Shown here: positions 21,200 through 33,641 of the stretch, one piece after another | Layout: each line of letters opens with the position of its first letter | Position numbering within the stretch: position 1 is the first letter of the stretch | Assembly (NCBI GenBank): GCA_963555705.1 | Contig: OY743171.1 | Location: 14,693,352-14,757,351, forward strand | Direction of reading: 5' to 3' | DNA from: Ligustrum vulgare | Taxonomy: Eukaryota; Streptophyta; Magnoliopsida; Lamiales; Oleaceae | DNA: 64,000 nucleotides | The notes under the pieces: generated by a model | Database searches by the model: none | Told to the model about the DNA's origin: nothing | What the model saw: only the letters and a program-made list of their open reading frames with translations | Translations under genes and position numbers: made by a program

Positions 21200-21546
21200 G
21201 GCTACATTACCGAATTCCAGACAAAAACTTGCTCTCCTCGAGCATAAGATTTGATAGTCTGCTGCATTTATCATCATGTTTACTCTTCAAAACTAAATTA
21301 GCCATCTCAATCTGCCATCTCATAAAAGTTGACAAAGTTTTAGATCTGCTTATTATATTTTCATTTCAGCTAATTAGTAATTACCATCTTTCGTGTGAGG
21401 GAAAAAATGCACTAATCATAGTCTCCTTTGGAATCCAACATATATGTGTGCCATATATAAAGACATATAGTTGATGCTCTATAAATTTCACAAGAATTGG
21501 GGGGGGGCACCAAGAAGTAAGGAATGCAGGGAGAGGGGAGAAGTTG

Positions 21547-21547
21547 C

Positions 21548-21605
<58 letters not shown>
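21547..21605. repeat. (AAT)n microsatellite, about 19 units
   Basis: An uninterrupted AAT run is followed by a poly(A). All long frames overlapping it (poly-Asn, poly-Tyr, poly-Leu, poly-Ile) are artefacts of the repeat. Confidence 0.95.
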
Positions 21606-21616
<11 letters not shown>

Positions 21617-21622
21617 GCAGAC

Positions 21623-21706
21623 CTTTGCATGGGGCCAAAGCTGATCCGGAGAAACATACATTGTACAACCCTCCTTGCCTGTTTCCCATTCAATAACGTC
21701 AATAAA
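21623..21706 (-). other. Exon-like piece of an unidentified protein
   Basis: The minus strand carries 28 codons (FIDVIEWETGKEG...YVSPDQLWPHAK) bounded by CAG at the 5' side and GT at the 3' side, i.e. correct splice signals. I do not recognise the protein. Together with the pieces at 21200-21320, 22459-22520 and 23395-23510 it may come from one multi-exon gene, but continuity is not shown. Confidence 0.35.
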
Positions 21707-22009
21707 CTGAGTCACTCACCTTCCAATTCATAAGCACAGGACCCAACAGGCTGCCAACATATTCAATGAAATTGAGGATGAATGGGTTTATGTATCATTA
21801 AAACTATAATTTTACCAAGCAAAAAAAGGGAAAAATCAAAAATATTCCTGTAGGTGTATATATGCACAGACACACTTTTTATTAGCTAGATTTCCATGGA
21901 ATGAAGAGTTCAAAATAGGTAGAGAGTCATGTTTATTCACAATAAATAAAAATTGATAAAAGTATCATCAAAGTGAAAGTGAAGTAGATTGACACTCCAA
22001 AACATGCTG

Positions 22010-22041
22010 AAAAAAAAAGAAAGAAAGAAAGAAAGAAAGAA
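22010..22041. repeat. (AAAG)n microsatellite
   Basis: A short run of about six AAAG units in an otherwise unremarkable AT-rich stretch. Confidence 0.9.
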
Positions 22042-22458
22042 TTAAAATTTAGTCACAAACAAAACAGTACGAAAATAAAGGAAATATAATTTCACCACAT
22101 GGGAAAGGCACTAAAAATGATGCTAGGAAATCACTCTTAAATTTTTTTAGACATATCTAAACATAGATACACCAAGTTCAATTTCCTGTTTCTTAAGAGG
22201 CCATGAGAAAGGTAATAATGATTTTCTATTCTGTCAATGCAGATCATTGCATTTTTATTTTGATTCGATTTCGTATAAATTGCATCAGACTTTGTCAATT
22301 GAAATTCAAACTATCACACTAAAGACAACCACCCTTCTATTTTTATTAGGCTAATAAAAAATTCAGCAGCAATATTTATTTTATCCTAAAACACTAACTA
22401 AAGAATGATAGTTGCATAATTGGAAAGGTAGAAGGTAAAATATTGAGAATTTATTTAC

Positions 22459-22520
22459 CTGAAAACATTGATGAACTTGGAAATTTCGGCATCAAAACCC
22501 TCGATTTTCAAATAAATAAT
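22459..22520 (-). other. Exon-like piece (62 bp) with canonical splice borders
   Basis: The minus strand reads IIYLKIEGFDAEISKFINVF between TTACAG and GTAAAT. The family is not recognised. It lies on the same strand as the neighbouring gene fragments. Confidence 0.35.
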
Positions 22521-23394
22521 CTGTAACATAAATAAAAATTAAAACATAAAAGAATAGTTAAAAATCAAAATGACTAAAAACCCACTTAAAATCAACTCTG
22601 CCAATACCAATTTTTTTTTCATCCCAATTGCAAATGAACTATTGCTATTATTAGCAATATCATAGTTAATATTCATATAACTCCTTTAGATCTTTATAGA
22701 AAGGGGTAGAACCGAACATTACTTGAAGATTTATTTTAAGAACATACTGAGACGAATCCAAGAGAATAAATCTTCCATTTTTATACCACATATCCTATTT
22801 TGACACCAAGAAATGAGGTTTTTCAATTGGATTTTGATTTTTTTTATTAATTATTTCTTGATTTTTTTCATTATAGTAAATAGATTTATTCATGTCTCAA
22901 ACAGAACTTAAGAACTGCCGAAAAAGCATGCATGAAATGGTTGCGTTCAGTTAAATCTTCAAACCCAGACAAATTAAATTGCATTGGCGTACCAGTTCGT
23001 GAAATCTATGATAATTGTTTGTTTCACATTTATTTAGTAATCAATCAACTAACAAAAATTCAACCGTTGTTATTCTTAATGTGTAAAACCAAATCTAGAA
23101 GGATCTACATGGTGCAAAAATACAAAGGGTATAAACAATGTAAAAAACAACTCAATAGCACAAAATAGACATGAAATGTCTTTTTAGAACAAAATCTTTA
23201 TTTTTTAATTCTCAGGAGAAAATACCATTGGATATTTCATAGTTAATAGCAAATTCTCTTTCCCAATGTTTTCATCCACGAATCAAGACCATAAACTAAA
23301 ATCCTTTAGGATATTAGAAAGTACTCGAATAAAAATAAAAAAAATAACTAAAATTAATTTATTTAAATATGAAATAAATATAAAGTAGCTTTAC

Positions 23395-23510
23395 CACATG
23401 GGAATGAGGTAATAAAGTTGCTTGAGAACAAATTTCATGAAATGATGATCTATCCACTTCCCCAACCATTTTTCACAACGATTACAAATTTTTGGAGCTA
23501 AGGCACAAAC
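23395..23510 (-). other. Exon-like piece (116 bp) with canonical splice borders
   Basis: The minus strand reads VCALAPKICNRCEKWLGKW and HHFMKFVLKQLYYLIPM between TTCCAG and GTAAAG. The long open frame with correct acceptor and donor suggests a real exon of a host gene. The protein is not recognised. Confidence 0.4.
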
Positions 23511-24890
23511 CTGGAATGTAACTTTTCATTACGTGACATCTTTCAAAATAATAACAGTGTTAACAGGCTTGTATCTACTAAGGCATCTAAGATTTCGAAG
23601 CAAACAGCCTTCAACTCCCATCAATTTCTTCTGTCATCTACCAATCGGCCAGTCCAAGTTGACAGGATGATTTGAGAAGTCATTTTACACATTAGTTACT
23701 CAATGTCTTTAATCTGAGTGTTTTTTTTTTAATGTTCAGTTATTTGTTTCCATGCCTCAATAGTTCTTCCAAGTATTTCTTTCCCATCAAGTTCTTCTGT
23801 CTCAGAACTTTCAAAGACATTTTAATGAATAATATCCCAAGTACAGTTCTTCAACTGGTTGTTAGAGTCCTTAATCTGATATCTAGTATCCTTTTGGTAA
23901 TTCAATCAAAACTACACTTCAAATCAAGAAATGATCTAGAACATGTAAATCTAATACTCTAAGGTACTTGGTGAAATCCATAAGGAACTATATAATTATT
24001 CAGATGCATGATGGCCAATAAACTTAAAGAAAGAACATAACAGAGCAAAAAGCAGGAACACATAATAACGTGCATACTCAGTAAATAGCTAATAGTATGC
24101 GAAAAATGGGTTAACTGTTCTTCTTTTAGCTTATTGAAAATCGAAATAGAGTGGGAAAATAAACATCTATTACAGTATAAAAGAACAAATAATCTAAGTA
24201 AATACAATATTAATTGACACACAACAATAAATCGAGCACCCTTTGTGCTTGCAACTGAGTATGTGGAGCACATTTCACTCTGCAGCTTTCTTTCCCCCAT
24301 TGGCCCAAAACATCCTTTACTGAATCCATTTCATCAAATATCAACAACCAATGGTAAATTAAAATAAAATTAAACCTAAATCAGTATCCAACTCAAAATC
24401 AGATTCAAAGTAATTATTGATAAAAACGAAAAAAGACTCAAACTTACTCTTCGAGAAAGCTAATAAAATTAATCATTAGTACTTGGTCCTCTTCACCGTT
24501 TGTTTAATGAAATGAAAGTTCGGTGATTAATGTACGTATGATAATATTTACTATCTCGTCACATCTAAGATGGCCCTAAGGGGATTTATACAGACCAAAA
24601 AAACTTGAACTGTGGACAGATATAACTCAACATCCTCTTATACATGAGAAATCAAGGCCAAACTTTGTCATGTTTAAACAAAAGTACAAATCTAATAGAA
24701 CAAGTTAATGGTTACAGAAATGAAGAAAGTCTATACCACTCAAAGTAAGGGACCAGTTCCATTAAGTGATAGTTCGCCACCCGAGACTAAATCCCCGACA
24801 AAGTCCACCTGAGATTTCTTGAAGTAAAATTCCCGGGTTGGATATATTAGCGACTACCGAGCCGAATACATATAAAAAACAATAGACTGT
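23511..24890. other. No recognised gene left of CACTA element A
   Basis: AT-rich sequence. A minus-strand frame at 24300-24200 (ERKLQSEMCSTYSVASTKGA) and one near 24790-24850 look exon-like in composition but have no recognisable family. Nothing else was seen. Confidence 0.3.
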
Positions 24891-25160
24891 CACTAGTACA
24901 GTTTCAGTCATTTGCGTAGGTTGTAAAAGATAATATGCGTCGGTTGTGGAAGTGAAGCATATTGCGTAGACGTACATGGCAAAGAGAATATGCGTCGGTT
25001 TTTATCCAACGAAAAAAGTTAAATATATGCTTCGATTGTATAAAAGACCGAAGCATATAGTTATACAAAAGAAAAGTATATGCGTCGGCTGTACATGATA
25101 ACCGACGCTAACCGTAAATGACAACCGATGCTTATAGTGTCGGTTGTCGTGTACAACTGA
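24891..25160. repeat. Left terminus and subterminal repeats of CACTA A
   Basis: CACTAGTACAG is followed by at least eight copies of GCGTCGGTTGT or its inverse ACAACCGACGC, some degenerate (for example at about 24922, 24938, 24992, 25083, 25100, 25122, 25137). These are the transposase binding-site type repeats of CACTA ends. A TA run follows at 25168. Confidence 0.8.
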
Positions 25161-25329
25161 CGCATGTATATATATATATATATTTAATTTTTTTTCTTCA
25201 CCTTTTTTTTCTTTTTTTAAATCAAAAAATCTTCTTTATTATTTTATATTCAACCTCATCATCAACTGTAACTATCAACAACCAACAAATAATCAATAAA
25301 AATGCATACTATAATATATATATATATAT

Positions 25330-28207
25330 AGTATTGTATTCTCTGTAGTTCTTGAGTGTTTGCAGGTTTACACGGGGCACTGGTTAGCTTAGTCCCATAG
25401 TAAGACCCGTTTAGCCGAGAGGGCGTCAAGGCAAGGGTTGCTTGGATTCAAGGTCACGTTCCTTCCTTCCTTCATTCAACCTACTGAGGGTATATCTCTT
25501 CAATCTTATCTTGTTCAAGCTATGACTTCTTTTGCAGTTGGTTCAGAGGATCTGGTAGTTTTAGAAATAGAACTAATAATTTGTCAAACAACTTTCAAAA
25601 TAACGAAGAAATTCTTCAAAATGAAAACGAAACTTTTCAAAATACAAATGAACTTCAAATTTCTAAAAGTGAACAACTTCTTCATAACTGGACAATTCCT
25701 AAGGTAGACAAAGGATCTATATATGAAATTGGTAGGTTTGATTTTACCCAAAATTATATCATCAAAACACATGAGCAAACATTGCATGTTCATGGTCAAA
25801 ATACTGAACTTTCATTATTTTCAAAAAAATTTCATACAAGAACATCGTAAGAAATTTCAATTCTTGCATATTGGTCTTGTTCAAATTGCACTTAAGCCAT
25901 TGTTCAGACTTGGCTTGGATATTCCTGTCTTGATTACTCTTCGTGATCAAAGACATTCAAAATTCGAGTATTCGCTCCTCACCGTTCTAGAATCGAATCT
26001 AGAAGGTGGTCCTATCTTCTCAAACTGCTATACAAACTTCACTATCAGTCTTTTTGATAAGCATATCCTTAAGATTCTCAAACTTCATGTTCAAACCAAA
26101 CATCTTAGTTTGGATGAATCAAATTCCTTTGCTGTAATATACAGAGTATATTATAAGCTTCTGGGTACGAATCTCAACATTCATGCTCTTCGTTCTTCCC
26201 CAAGAAACGAATCGTTTCTTTTGGAAGTTAACAATCTTCATACTAACACCATGATTCCTAAGAGAATTCCTTGGAATCTTCAAACTAGGAGCTTAGAATG
26301 GGATATTCTAAGAGCCAACAAACCTGAGCCTCCTCCTACTCATGATACTCCTAATCAAATTTTATCATTTCCTGATGGAAGTGTTAAGATGATCTTTAGA
26401 GAATCATCATCTTCAAACTCTTCAAAATTTTCTAGATCTGATTCAGTTAGATCTTTTCAAAATTTTTTTGTTCAACCTTCAAGATTTTCAACTTCGTCTA
26501 GCAGATTTAAAGATGTCAACTTTGAATCTGTTATTCCAAAACCTCAATATTCTGAATCTGAACAAGATTCACCCACTACATCTAATATGCAGCCTCCTTC
26601 AGAAGAAATTCCTCTTTTAAGAAAGAAACTTCATATAAGAAGTTTATCTTCTCAACTTAACGCCATTTCTTCTAGTATTGATAGAAGATCTGAATTCAAA
26701 AATGATCAAACTCCCAAAGTCAAAAATCTTTGAAAACTTTTTCTAAAAACATTTTCAAAAGAAGAAATTGAATCTTATTGGGATGAGTACTTTGCTCAAC
26801 CTGAAGATATAAGTTTCTTCAAATGGATTAATTTCAAAGTTTTTGGTAAAGAAAAATCTTCTTCGAAATCCAAACCCATTCAAGCTACCAATTCAAAAGA
26901 AAAAATTTGGAAAACTTCTTCAAGTCAAACTTTCAAATTTGAGTACCCTCCTCTTGAAGAAATCATTTTTCCTCATGAAAATGCAGAAGTTACTGTGTCT
27001 CCTTTCAAACAAATCCCTGAAGATAGAATTGACAATGCAGCAGCCAAAACTGTTGATGTCAAGAATCTTCAAAACCAGAACAATTACACAAATATTGTTC
27101 TTCATTCTATGTGTTCTCGGTTAACCAGAATTGAAACAAATTCTGAAATTGAAAACAAATCCAAAATTCCCTCTAATGTCTTCACTGCCATTAGAGATTC
27201 TCCCTCATCCTAATCTTCTTCATCAAACAAACAAATGTTACTTTTTCAACCAACCAATCTTACTCCTAATCTTGGTAATAAATCTTTGAGTACTAGTTCT
27301 GAAGTGCTCCAAGAACTTACCAAACAATTCTCAAAATTAAGCGCATCAAAGAATATCAACACCATTGATATTTCAGATGTTGAAAACCAATTTATTGAAG
27401 AAGAACCTCTTCAGATCAATAAAGTGAGAAATTTTAATTCTTCCAAACTTCCAACATTCTATCCTCATCCTTTTCAACTTGGTTTCCTTTTAGAAGAATC
27501 GTCTTTTAAAAGGAGAGTCACTGAAATATATTCAGGTGACGAAATCGTTGAATGGAATATTGATGGAATGACTGAATTCCAAATTATTCAAATTATTGAG
27601 AAAATGTTTGTATGCTTCAATGCGTATAGATGAAACAAAATTGAAGAAGTGAATGCCTGTAATAATATTATTATAGGATTTACTGGACGATTAAAGGGAT
27701 GGTGGTCTAATTATCTCACTGGCAAAAGTCGGAATGAGGTTCTTAATGCCAACAAAATTGTCGCCGGTCAGATTGTTCCTGATTGCTTGATGACCCTTGT
27801 GCTTGCCATCGTCAAACATTTTGTTGGATCTCCAAACTTCATCCGAGATAGATCGTCAGAAGTTCTGATGAATCCAACTTGTCCAAAATTACATAACTTT
27901 AGATTGTATAAGGATATATTCCTATCTAGAGTTATGATTCGCGACAACTGCAATCAAGAGTTCTGGAAAGAAATATTTCTGTCTGGACTTCCTAAACTTT
28001 TTTGTAGAGAAAGTTCGCAATTTAATCAAAGCTCAAAATCCCAATTCAATTCCTTATGGAGACTTAACTTATGGTGAACTTATTTGTTACATCAATAAGG
28101 AAGGTCTTGCCCTCTGTAATGATATCAAACTCAAAGCCAAGCTCAAATCTGAAAGATATGGGTCTAGGAATGAGTTAGGATCATTCTGCAAGCAATATGG
28201 TTTTGAA
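25330..28207 (+). pseudogene. Endogenous caulimovirid-like movement protein and capsid/gag region, unit 1
   Basis: The first ~230 bp are a non-coding leader. From about 25581 a frame encodes a 30K-type movement protein, with IGLVQIALKPLFRLGLD, ESNLEGGPIF and IYRVYYKLLGTNL as recognisable core elements. A Ser-rich linker follows, then a capsid/gag-like region with FFKWINF, WNIDGM, GFTGRLKGWW and LGSFCKQYGF. This gene order is that of plant pararetroviruses (Caulimoviridae; florendo/petu-like). Breaks: frameshift near 25825, in-frame stops at 26731, 27211 and 27631, and a frameshift near 28010. The region stops at 28207, before any zinc knuckle, protease, RT or RNase H, where a second copy of the leader begins. 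It starts directly after a TA-dinucleotide run. Confidence 0.75.
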
Positions 28208-28989
28208 AGTATTGTATTCTTTGTAGTTCTTGAGTGTTTGCAGGTTTACACAGGGCACTGGTTAGCTTAGTCCCATAGTAAGACCCGTTTAGCCGAGAAG
28301 GAGTTAGGGCAAGGGTTGCTTGGATTCAGGGTCACGTTCCTTCCTTACTTCATTCAACCTACAGTGGGTATATCTCTTCAATCTTATCTTGTTCAAGCTA
28401 AATGACTTCTTTTTCCAGTTGGTTCAAAGGATCAGGTAGTTATAGAAATAGAACTAATAATTTGTCAAACAACTTTCAAAATAACGAAGAAATTTCTTCA
28501 AAATGAAAATGAAACTTTTCAAAATACAAATGAACTTCAAATTTCTCAAATTGAACAACTTCTTCATAACTGGACAATTCCTAAGGTAGAAAAAGGATCT
28601 ATCTATGAAATTGGTCGGTTTGATTTTACTCAAAATTACATCATCAAAACGTATGAGCAAAAATATTGCATGCTCATGGTCAAAATACTAAACTTTCATT
28701 ATTTTCAAAAATTTCCATACAAGAACATCGTAAGAAATTTCAATTCTTGCATATTGGTCTTGTTCAAATTGTACTTAAGCCATTGTTCAGACTTGGCTTG
28801 GATATTCTTGTCTTGATTACTCTTCTTGATCAAAGATATTCAAACTTCAAGTATTCGCTCCTCACCGTTCTAGAATTGAATCTAGAAGGTGGTCCTATCT
28901 TCTCAAACTGCTATCCAAACTTCACTGTCAGTCTTTTTGATAAGCATATCGTTAAGATTCTCAAACTTCACGTTCAAACTAAACATCTT
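28208..28989 (+). pseudogene. Second, partial copy of the caulimovirid-like unit
   Basis: Starts with the same leader as 25330 (TATTGTATTCT..GTAGTTC) and follows it to the middle of the movement-protein region, with scattered substitutions and separate frame breaks near 28495. The spacing between copies is 2878 bp. At 28989 it is split by the chromovirus insertion. About 30 bp of the same frame (SLDESNSF) resume at 50911, then end at about 50938 where CACTA-type coding sequence begins. Confidence 0.78.
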
Positions 28990-31719
28990 TGTAACACCCC
29001 AAGTTTAAAAATCTAAAACCTAGGCATATTAACTTCCATTCACATTATATGTGGAATTAAATCGTTTACACATTAAAATTTTCATTTTTCTGTTATAAAA
29101 TTTTACAGAAATTTTGCCAGAGTCTCCTCTATAAATTGGACTTAACCAACCTGTAGAGAGACAACCTAACCGACATAAAATTTAAGCAAGATCAACCACA
29201 TCTCAACTACATTCATCATCGCCAAAACCAATTCATTCAATCCCCAAACTCCTCAACATAAATTAAATTCAAATCATGATCTCCATTTAACTAAATGGAG
29301 AATTGATAAACTACTAATGAGATAAATAACTTATCAAAATTAAATTCAATAAAAAATTAAAAGAATGGACTAATAAAAAAAACTAAAGAAAACATTTATG
29401 AAATTTCCAATTCAAACTTCATTTGGAATGAGAAATCGTGGTACTATACGAGTCTGCCACCAAATGCTCTCTCCTCAGATCATATAACTTTCATCACCTG
29501 AAATGTTGGGGAGGGATTAGGGTGAGCTAAAGCCCAGTAAGTAAACTTTATGCATGAATGCATGCTTATGACATGAATGCTTTAAAAATTCCATATATGT
29601 ATCCCCTTTTTACTTTACTTTCCAGAACATTCAAACTTTTCAAACTTTCACTTAACATTTCAAAACTTTCACTTCATTTCAATCGTGAGTTCACTTGATG
29701 TAACTTCTAGTCAATCAGATAATAGTGGGCAATTCTTATTTGGAACCAGATCACATTTAAAAGTAAAACCGCAAAGCAGCTCATTCACTTCATTCCACCG
29801 CAAAGCGGCTCATTACATTTGGGTACGCCGGTCCCCCGCGCCCCATTTCCCACTCGCATCTTTCATGAACTAGAAGTACAACCATTCTTTCTTGAAAAAC
29901 TTGGGATACATAACTTTTGACAAAATTTGCACTTTGACACATTCATTTCATTAAAACATTTGACTTCCCCATTTTGATGCCAATGCATGCTTAATGATGC
30001 AATGACATGTAACGTGCATGCTTGAACATTCTTCTTAATAACATATACTTTCATAAAGTAAACGAAATTCATCAAAGCAAGTAAGTTGCAAGACAGTCGT
30101 TTACACATTAATTTCACATTTACATTCAACTTTGATAAAAAAAATAGGGGGAAGTTTACTTACTTGTTCACCTTAATATTTACCGTTTTTGGACTTGCTG
30201 GTGGAAAAGTATTGGATGCCGTGACGTCAATGTGCCCAAAAATTCCTAATTATTTCCACTCATTAATAAGGAGTAACTTTTAAATCAAGAATGTGGCCTC
30301 ACGCAATGACCATTACATTAAACATTAAATACGAATCACATAATCAATTCCAATGTACATTAGAAGGTCATTCCATCTCTTAATCCAAACTAAACTCAAA
30401 TTTACATGGTTTAACTTAACGTTATAAGATCACCCCCACAAAGTTTCAACAATTTCTCAAATCTTATAGCCAACATATCTCCCAAACTTCAAAATTTTAT
30501 ATATATACATACTAAAAATTTTAGGAATTTATTTACGTTTATACCACTTTCCAAATTTCTAAAATTCTCAAATAAACCGAATTTAAAGTTGAGGAAAATT
30601 CTAATTAGGTCCAAATATGAAATTCCTTCATACAATGCGAAAAACGCATATCCATATTTTTGAAAACTGAAAATCTATTTTTTGGAAATTACATATCTTT
30701 ATATACAATGTATACATACACCATTATATATATATACAAACACACATATCGCCCAAAAATCTGAGTTTAACATATAAAAATTTGGAAATTTCCATCAACA
30801 CCCAATATGAGAAGTTTGAAAATTACATACCAATACATATATTCAACAACTTTACATCCATGATGAACATTACTCAAACCCAAAATTAGCCTTAAAAAAT
30901 TTTGAAATCCACATACAAATAGAATCTGAAAATCTGAAAATTTTACATATATACATACACAATAATGTATAACTACACCTAAACACCTTACCCATCAATT
31001 TTAACAGTCAAAAATCTGAAATTATCCTAAAATCTTGATAGTTCAAATTGAAATAATACATAAATACAATATATATACATGCTTGTGTGTGGGCTCGGTT
31101 GAGTGTGTATGAGTGCGAGTGTGAGCGTGCGAGCGGGTGTGTGTGTGCTCGTGAAATCTGTGAGCGCGCCCTGGGGGAAAGGGGAGAAGAGTGTTACCGT
31201 GGGGATGGTGACTGGTGGTGGGCGTTGCAGGCGTCGTGGTGGCGGTGGTCGGAGGAGTTGAGCTAGACCGAGAGTGAGGCGAGAGAGAGAGAGAGACCGA
31301 GAGCGCGAGAGGCAGGGGACGAGGGAGTGAGGCGAGAGATGAGTCTGAAGGTTAGGTTAGCGTTAAGGTTTAAATCTTATGAAATTTGCAAACTAATCCC
31401 TCAGATCTTCTCTTCTGTCTAATTAAGTCCCTAAGTTCTATTTACTCTCCAATTGCCACTAAACTTTCCTCCCAACTTTCAATTTAACACAATATAATAG
31501 AAAATAGCATTCTTAAGAAATAAAAAAAAAAATTAATCACATAAAATTGCACGTGAAAAATTTATAATTTTCTAATTGGCACATTGAGCGAGACGGCGTC
31601 CAAGTCCTTCCACTGCAAAATAATTCAATTTATTATCAATAATAATTGCCAAATAAATTATTCATCAAAAAAATTGGGTGGTATTCAAGAAAGCACGTAA
31701 AACGAAAAGTGGTATTACA
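28990..31719 (-). repeat. Chromovirus LTR (downstream LTR on the minus strand)
   Basis: 2730 bp, ends TGTAACACC and GGTATTACA (plus strand). It pairs with 48191-50905, with a few percent differences and several small indels, for example in the CCGCAAAGCGGCTCATT repeat near 29770. A GC-rich block with GAGAGA runs lies at about 31080-31340. Confidence 0.92.
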
Positions 31720-32064
31720 ATTCCTTACTCCCTAAAAGAAAAATTCGTTCTCGAAATTAAAATTTACCAAAACTTGTGGATACTTAGTACTCATTTCGTC
31801 CTTACGTTTTCATGTAGCCTCTTCTACTGCATGATTCCTTCAAAGAACCTTAACTAATGTTACCTTCTTTCTTCTAAGTTCCTTGTCGGCTTTCCTTAGG
31901 ATTTTCATAGGTGATTCTTCATAAGTTAGATCCTCATATAGATCTAATGATTCGTGGCTAAGGATATTAAAGAGATCTGAAATTACTTCCTTAACATCGA
32001 ACATGAAACACATTGTGTACCCCCGATAGTGCCGGTGGCAATGTAACCTGATAAGTTAGTTCGT
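31720..32064 (-). pseudogene. Chromovirus integrase C-terminal end and chromodomain tail
   Basis: The minus strand reads ELTYQVTLPPALSGVHNVFHV and then, with frame changes, LVKVL, RNHAVEEAT and MSTKYPQ. The last elements match the end of the chromodomain found in plant Tekay/Del elements (VLWRNH..EEATWE type). Two positions where Trp is expected are stops here. The sequence ends in a purine-rich tract next to the LTR. The other side of the broken integrase is at 44838-45230. Confidence 0.75.
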
Positions 32065-33509
32065 TGATAGGTGTATTTTATACACTTGGGGATATGCTAA
32101 AATGAGAATTTATCGTTTTAATTTATGAATATATTCTACCTAAAGTGCATTTAATTGTTGTTATTTCAGATTTTATTCAAAAAGAGGAACAAGGAAGCAA
32201 TTACGGGAAATAAAGGTCAAAAGTAGGAAAATTGAAGAGAAACAGAAGTTCGGGGTCAAATTGATCAAATCAATAGTTTGAGATACATGTTGCAAATAAA
32301 ATCCGAGGACCAACTTGAAGGCCAAGAATAAGATGGTGAATCGCGTGTTAAAACTCCAGGTCGCGATCGCGAAAGCTCAACTTCAGTGATCGCAACATGG
32401 CGATAAAATTCATGCAGAGCGAAATAAGGTGCACCCACGCGATCGCTGGCACCTAACCCACGCGATCGCGTAGGTGTCCGACTGGGCCTGTATTGGGCTT
32501 TTGCGCGCGATTTTAAGAGGCAAGACTCGGGAAATTAACCTAAGTTGGAATAGACCGCGAGAGGCAACTGGAGAGCAGGTTTTGAAGATCTGAATATTGG
32601 AGAATTCTTGGCAAATCAACATCCAGTTGACGCGGGGGATTCAAGCACGGAAAATCACGGGAATTAGGAGCTTAACACGGGAATCTGATTCTCGGTGCAA
32701 GACTTATTTTCTTATTGTTGAATCCATAAATTCCAATATGTTTAATTGTGATTTAGATTGTTTTGACTATTCCTTCATTATGAGTAACTAATCTTAACGT
32801 TGGGAATCACGATGTAGCTTAGTCAATTACTTTAATTCCATGTTCCTTGTTTTAACGCCGTAATGCATGTGTTGGTTTATTATTGCATTTAATGCTTGAA
32901 TGAATTGGCCACTTGTTCATGACTTTATGTGTTATTTCCATAATCCGAGAGGTGAGTTAATAACATAGATCTAGGTAATAAATCCATTAATTGAACGAGA
33001 GATAGAGATATACTTTCGTGATTATTGCGATCATGTATGAGTTCTTGCATGTAATGCATTTTGATAAGGAATATTCGGACCCGCTGTAGAGATACATGGT
33101 TGACTTATCTAGATAGAATTGATTTAAACTCGATAGAGGAATCTCAACTTAATTTTGTGAACTTGATCGATCACATATTTAGAAAATAAAATCTGGAACG
33201 GGAGTTAATTTAATTGGCTAGGTGAAGTCGTGAGTCCCAACCACTTTTAATTATACTTAAAAACAATCAGCAATTGTGAAACCTCAATCTTGTGCAAAGT
33301 TTTAATCTGTTAGTCATAGTTATAAACATAGTTTCCAAACAATCAAAAATTCATTTCTTTGTTCAAATAGGGATAAGAATTTACACATTTCGGTACTTAG
33401 TAAACGGTCCTTGTGGGAATGATAATCCGGACTCTTAGGTCCATTTTAACTACTCTTCACGACCCGTTCACTTGCGGGGATACTTCGCATCGCGAGATAT
33501 CGGTGAACA
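32065..33509 (+). repeat. 5' LTR of Athila-like element 2
   Basis: 1445 bp, TGATAGGTGTAT to CGGTGAACA. It contains three GCGATCGC palindromes (32363, 32439, 32462), one of them changed in the 3' copy. It pairs with 43392-44837. Confidence 0.95.
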
Positions 33510-33514
33510 AGTTT

Positions 33515-33532
33515 TGGCGCCGTTGCCGGGGA
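33515..33532 (+). promoter_or_regulatory. Primer binding site (tRNA-Asp type)
   Basis: TGGCGCCGTTGCCGGGGA lies 5 bp after the LTR end, identical to the site of element 1. Confidence 0.88.
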
Positions 33533-33641
33533 CTGTTTTTACTAATATCGATACCAATAAATTCTTACTTTAATTTGAATTTTGTTTTGCTTTATTCTAA
33601 TTTAGTTTAGTTTTATTTTTTCGATTTGTCTTTATAAATTC

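Noticed and set aside
21381..21733. Poly-Tyr, poly-Leu, poly-Ile and poly-Asn ORFs
   Set aside because: Produced by the AAT microsatellite.
17100..24890. Calling a defined Helitron for the gene-fragment mosaic
   Set aside because: A Helitron-like GCGAAGCACGG motif is present near 17140, but no convincing TC start or hairpin plus CTRR end could be found.
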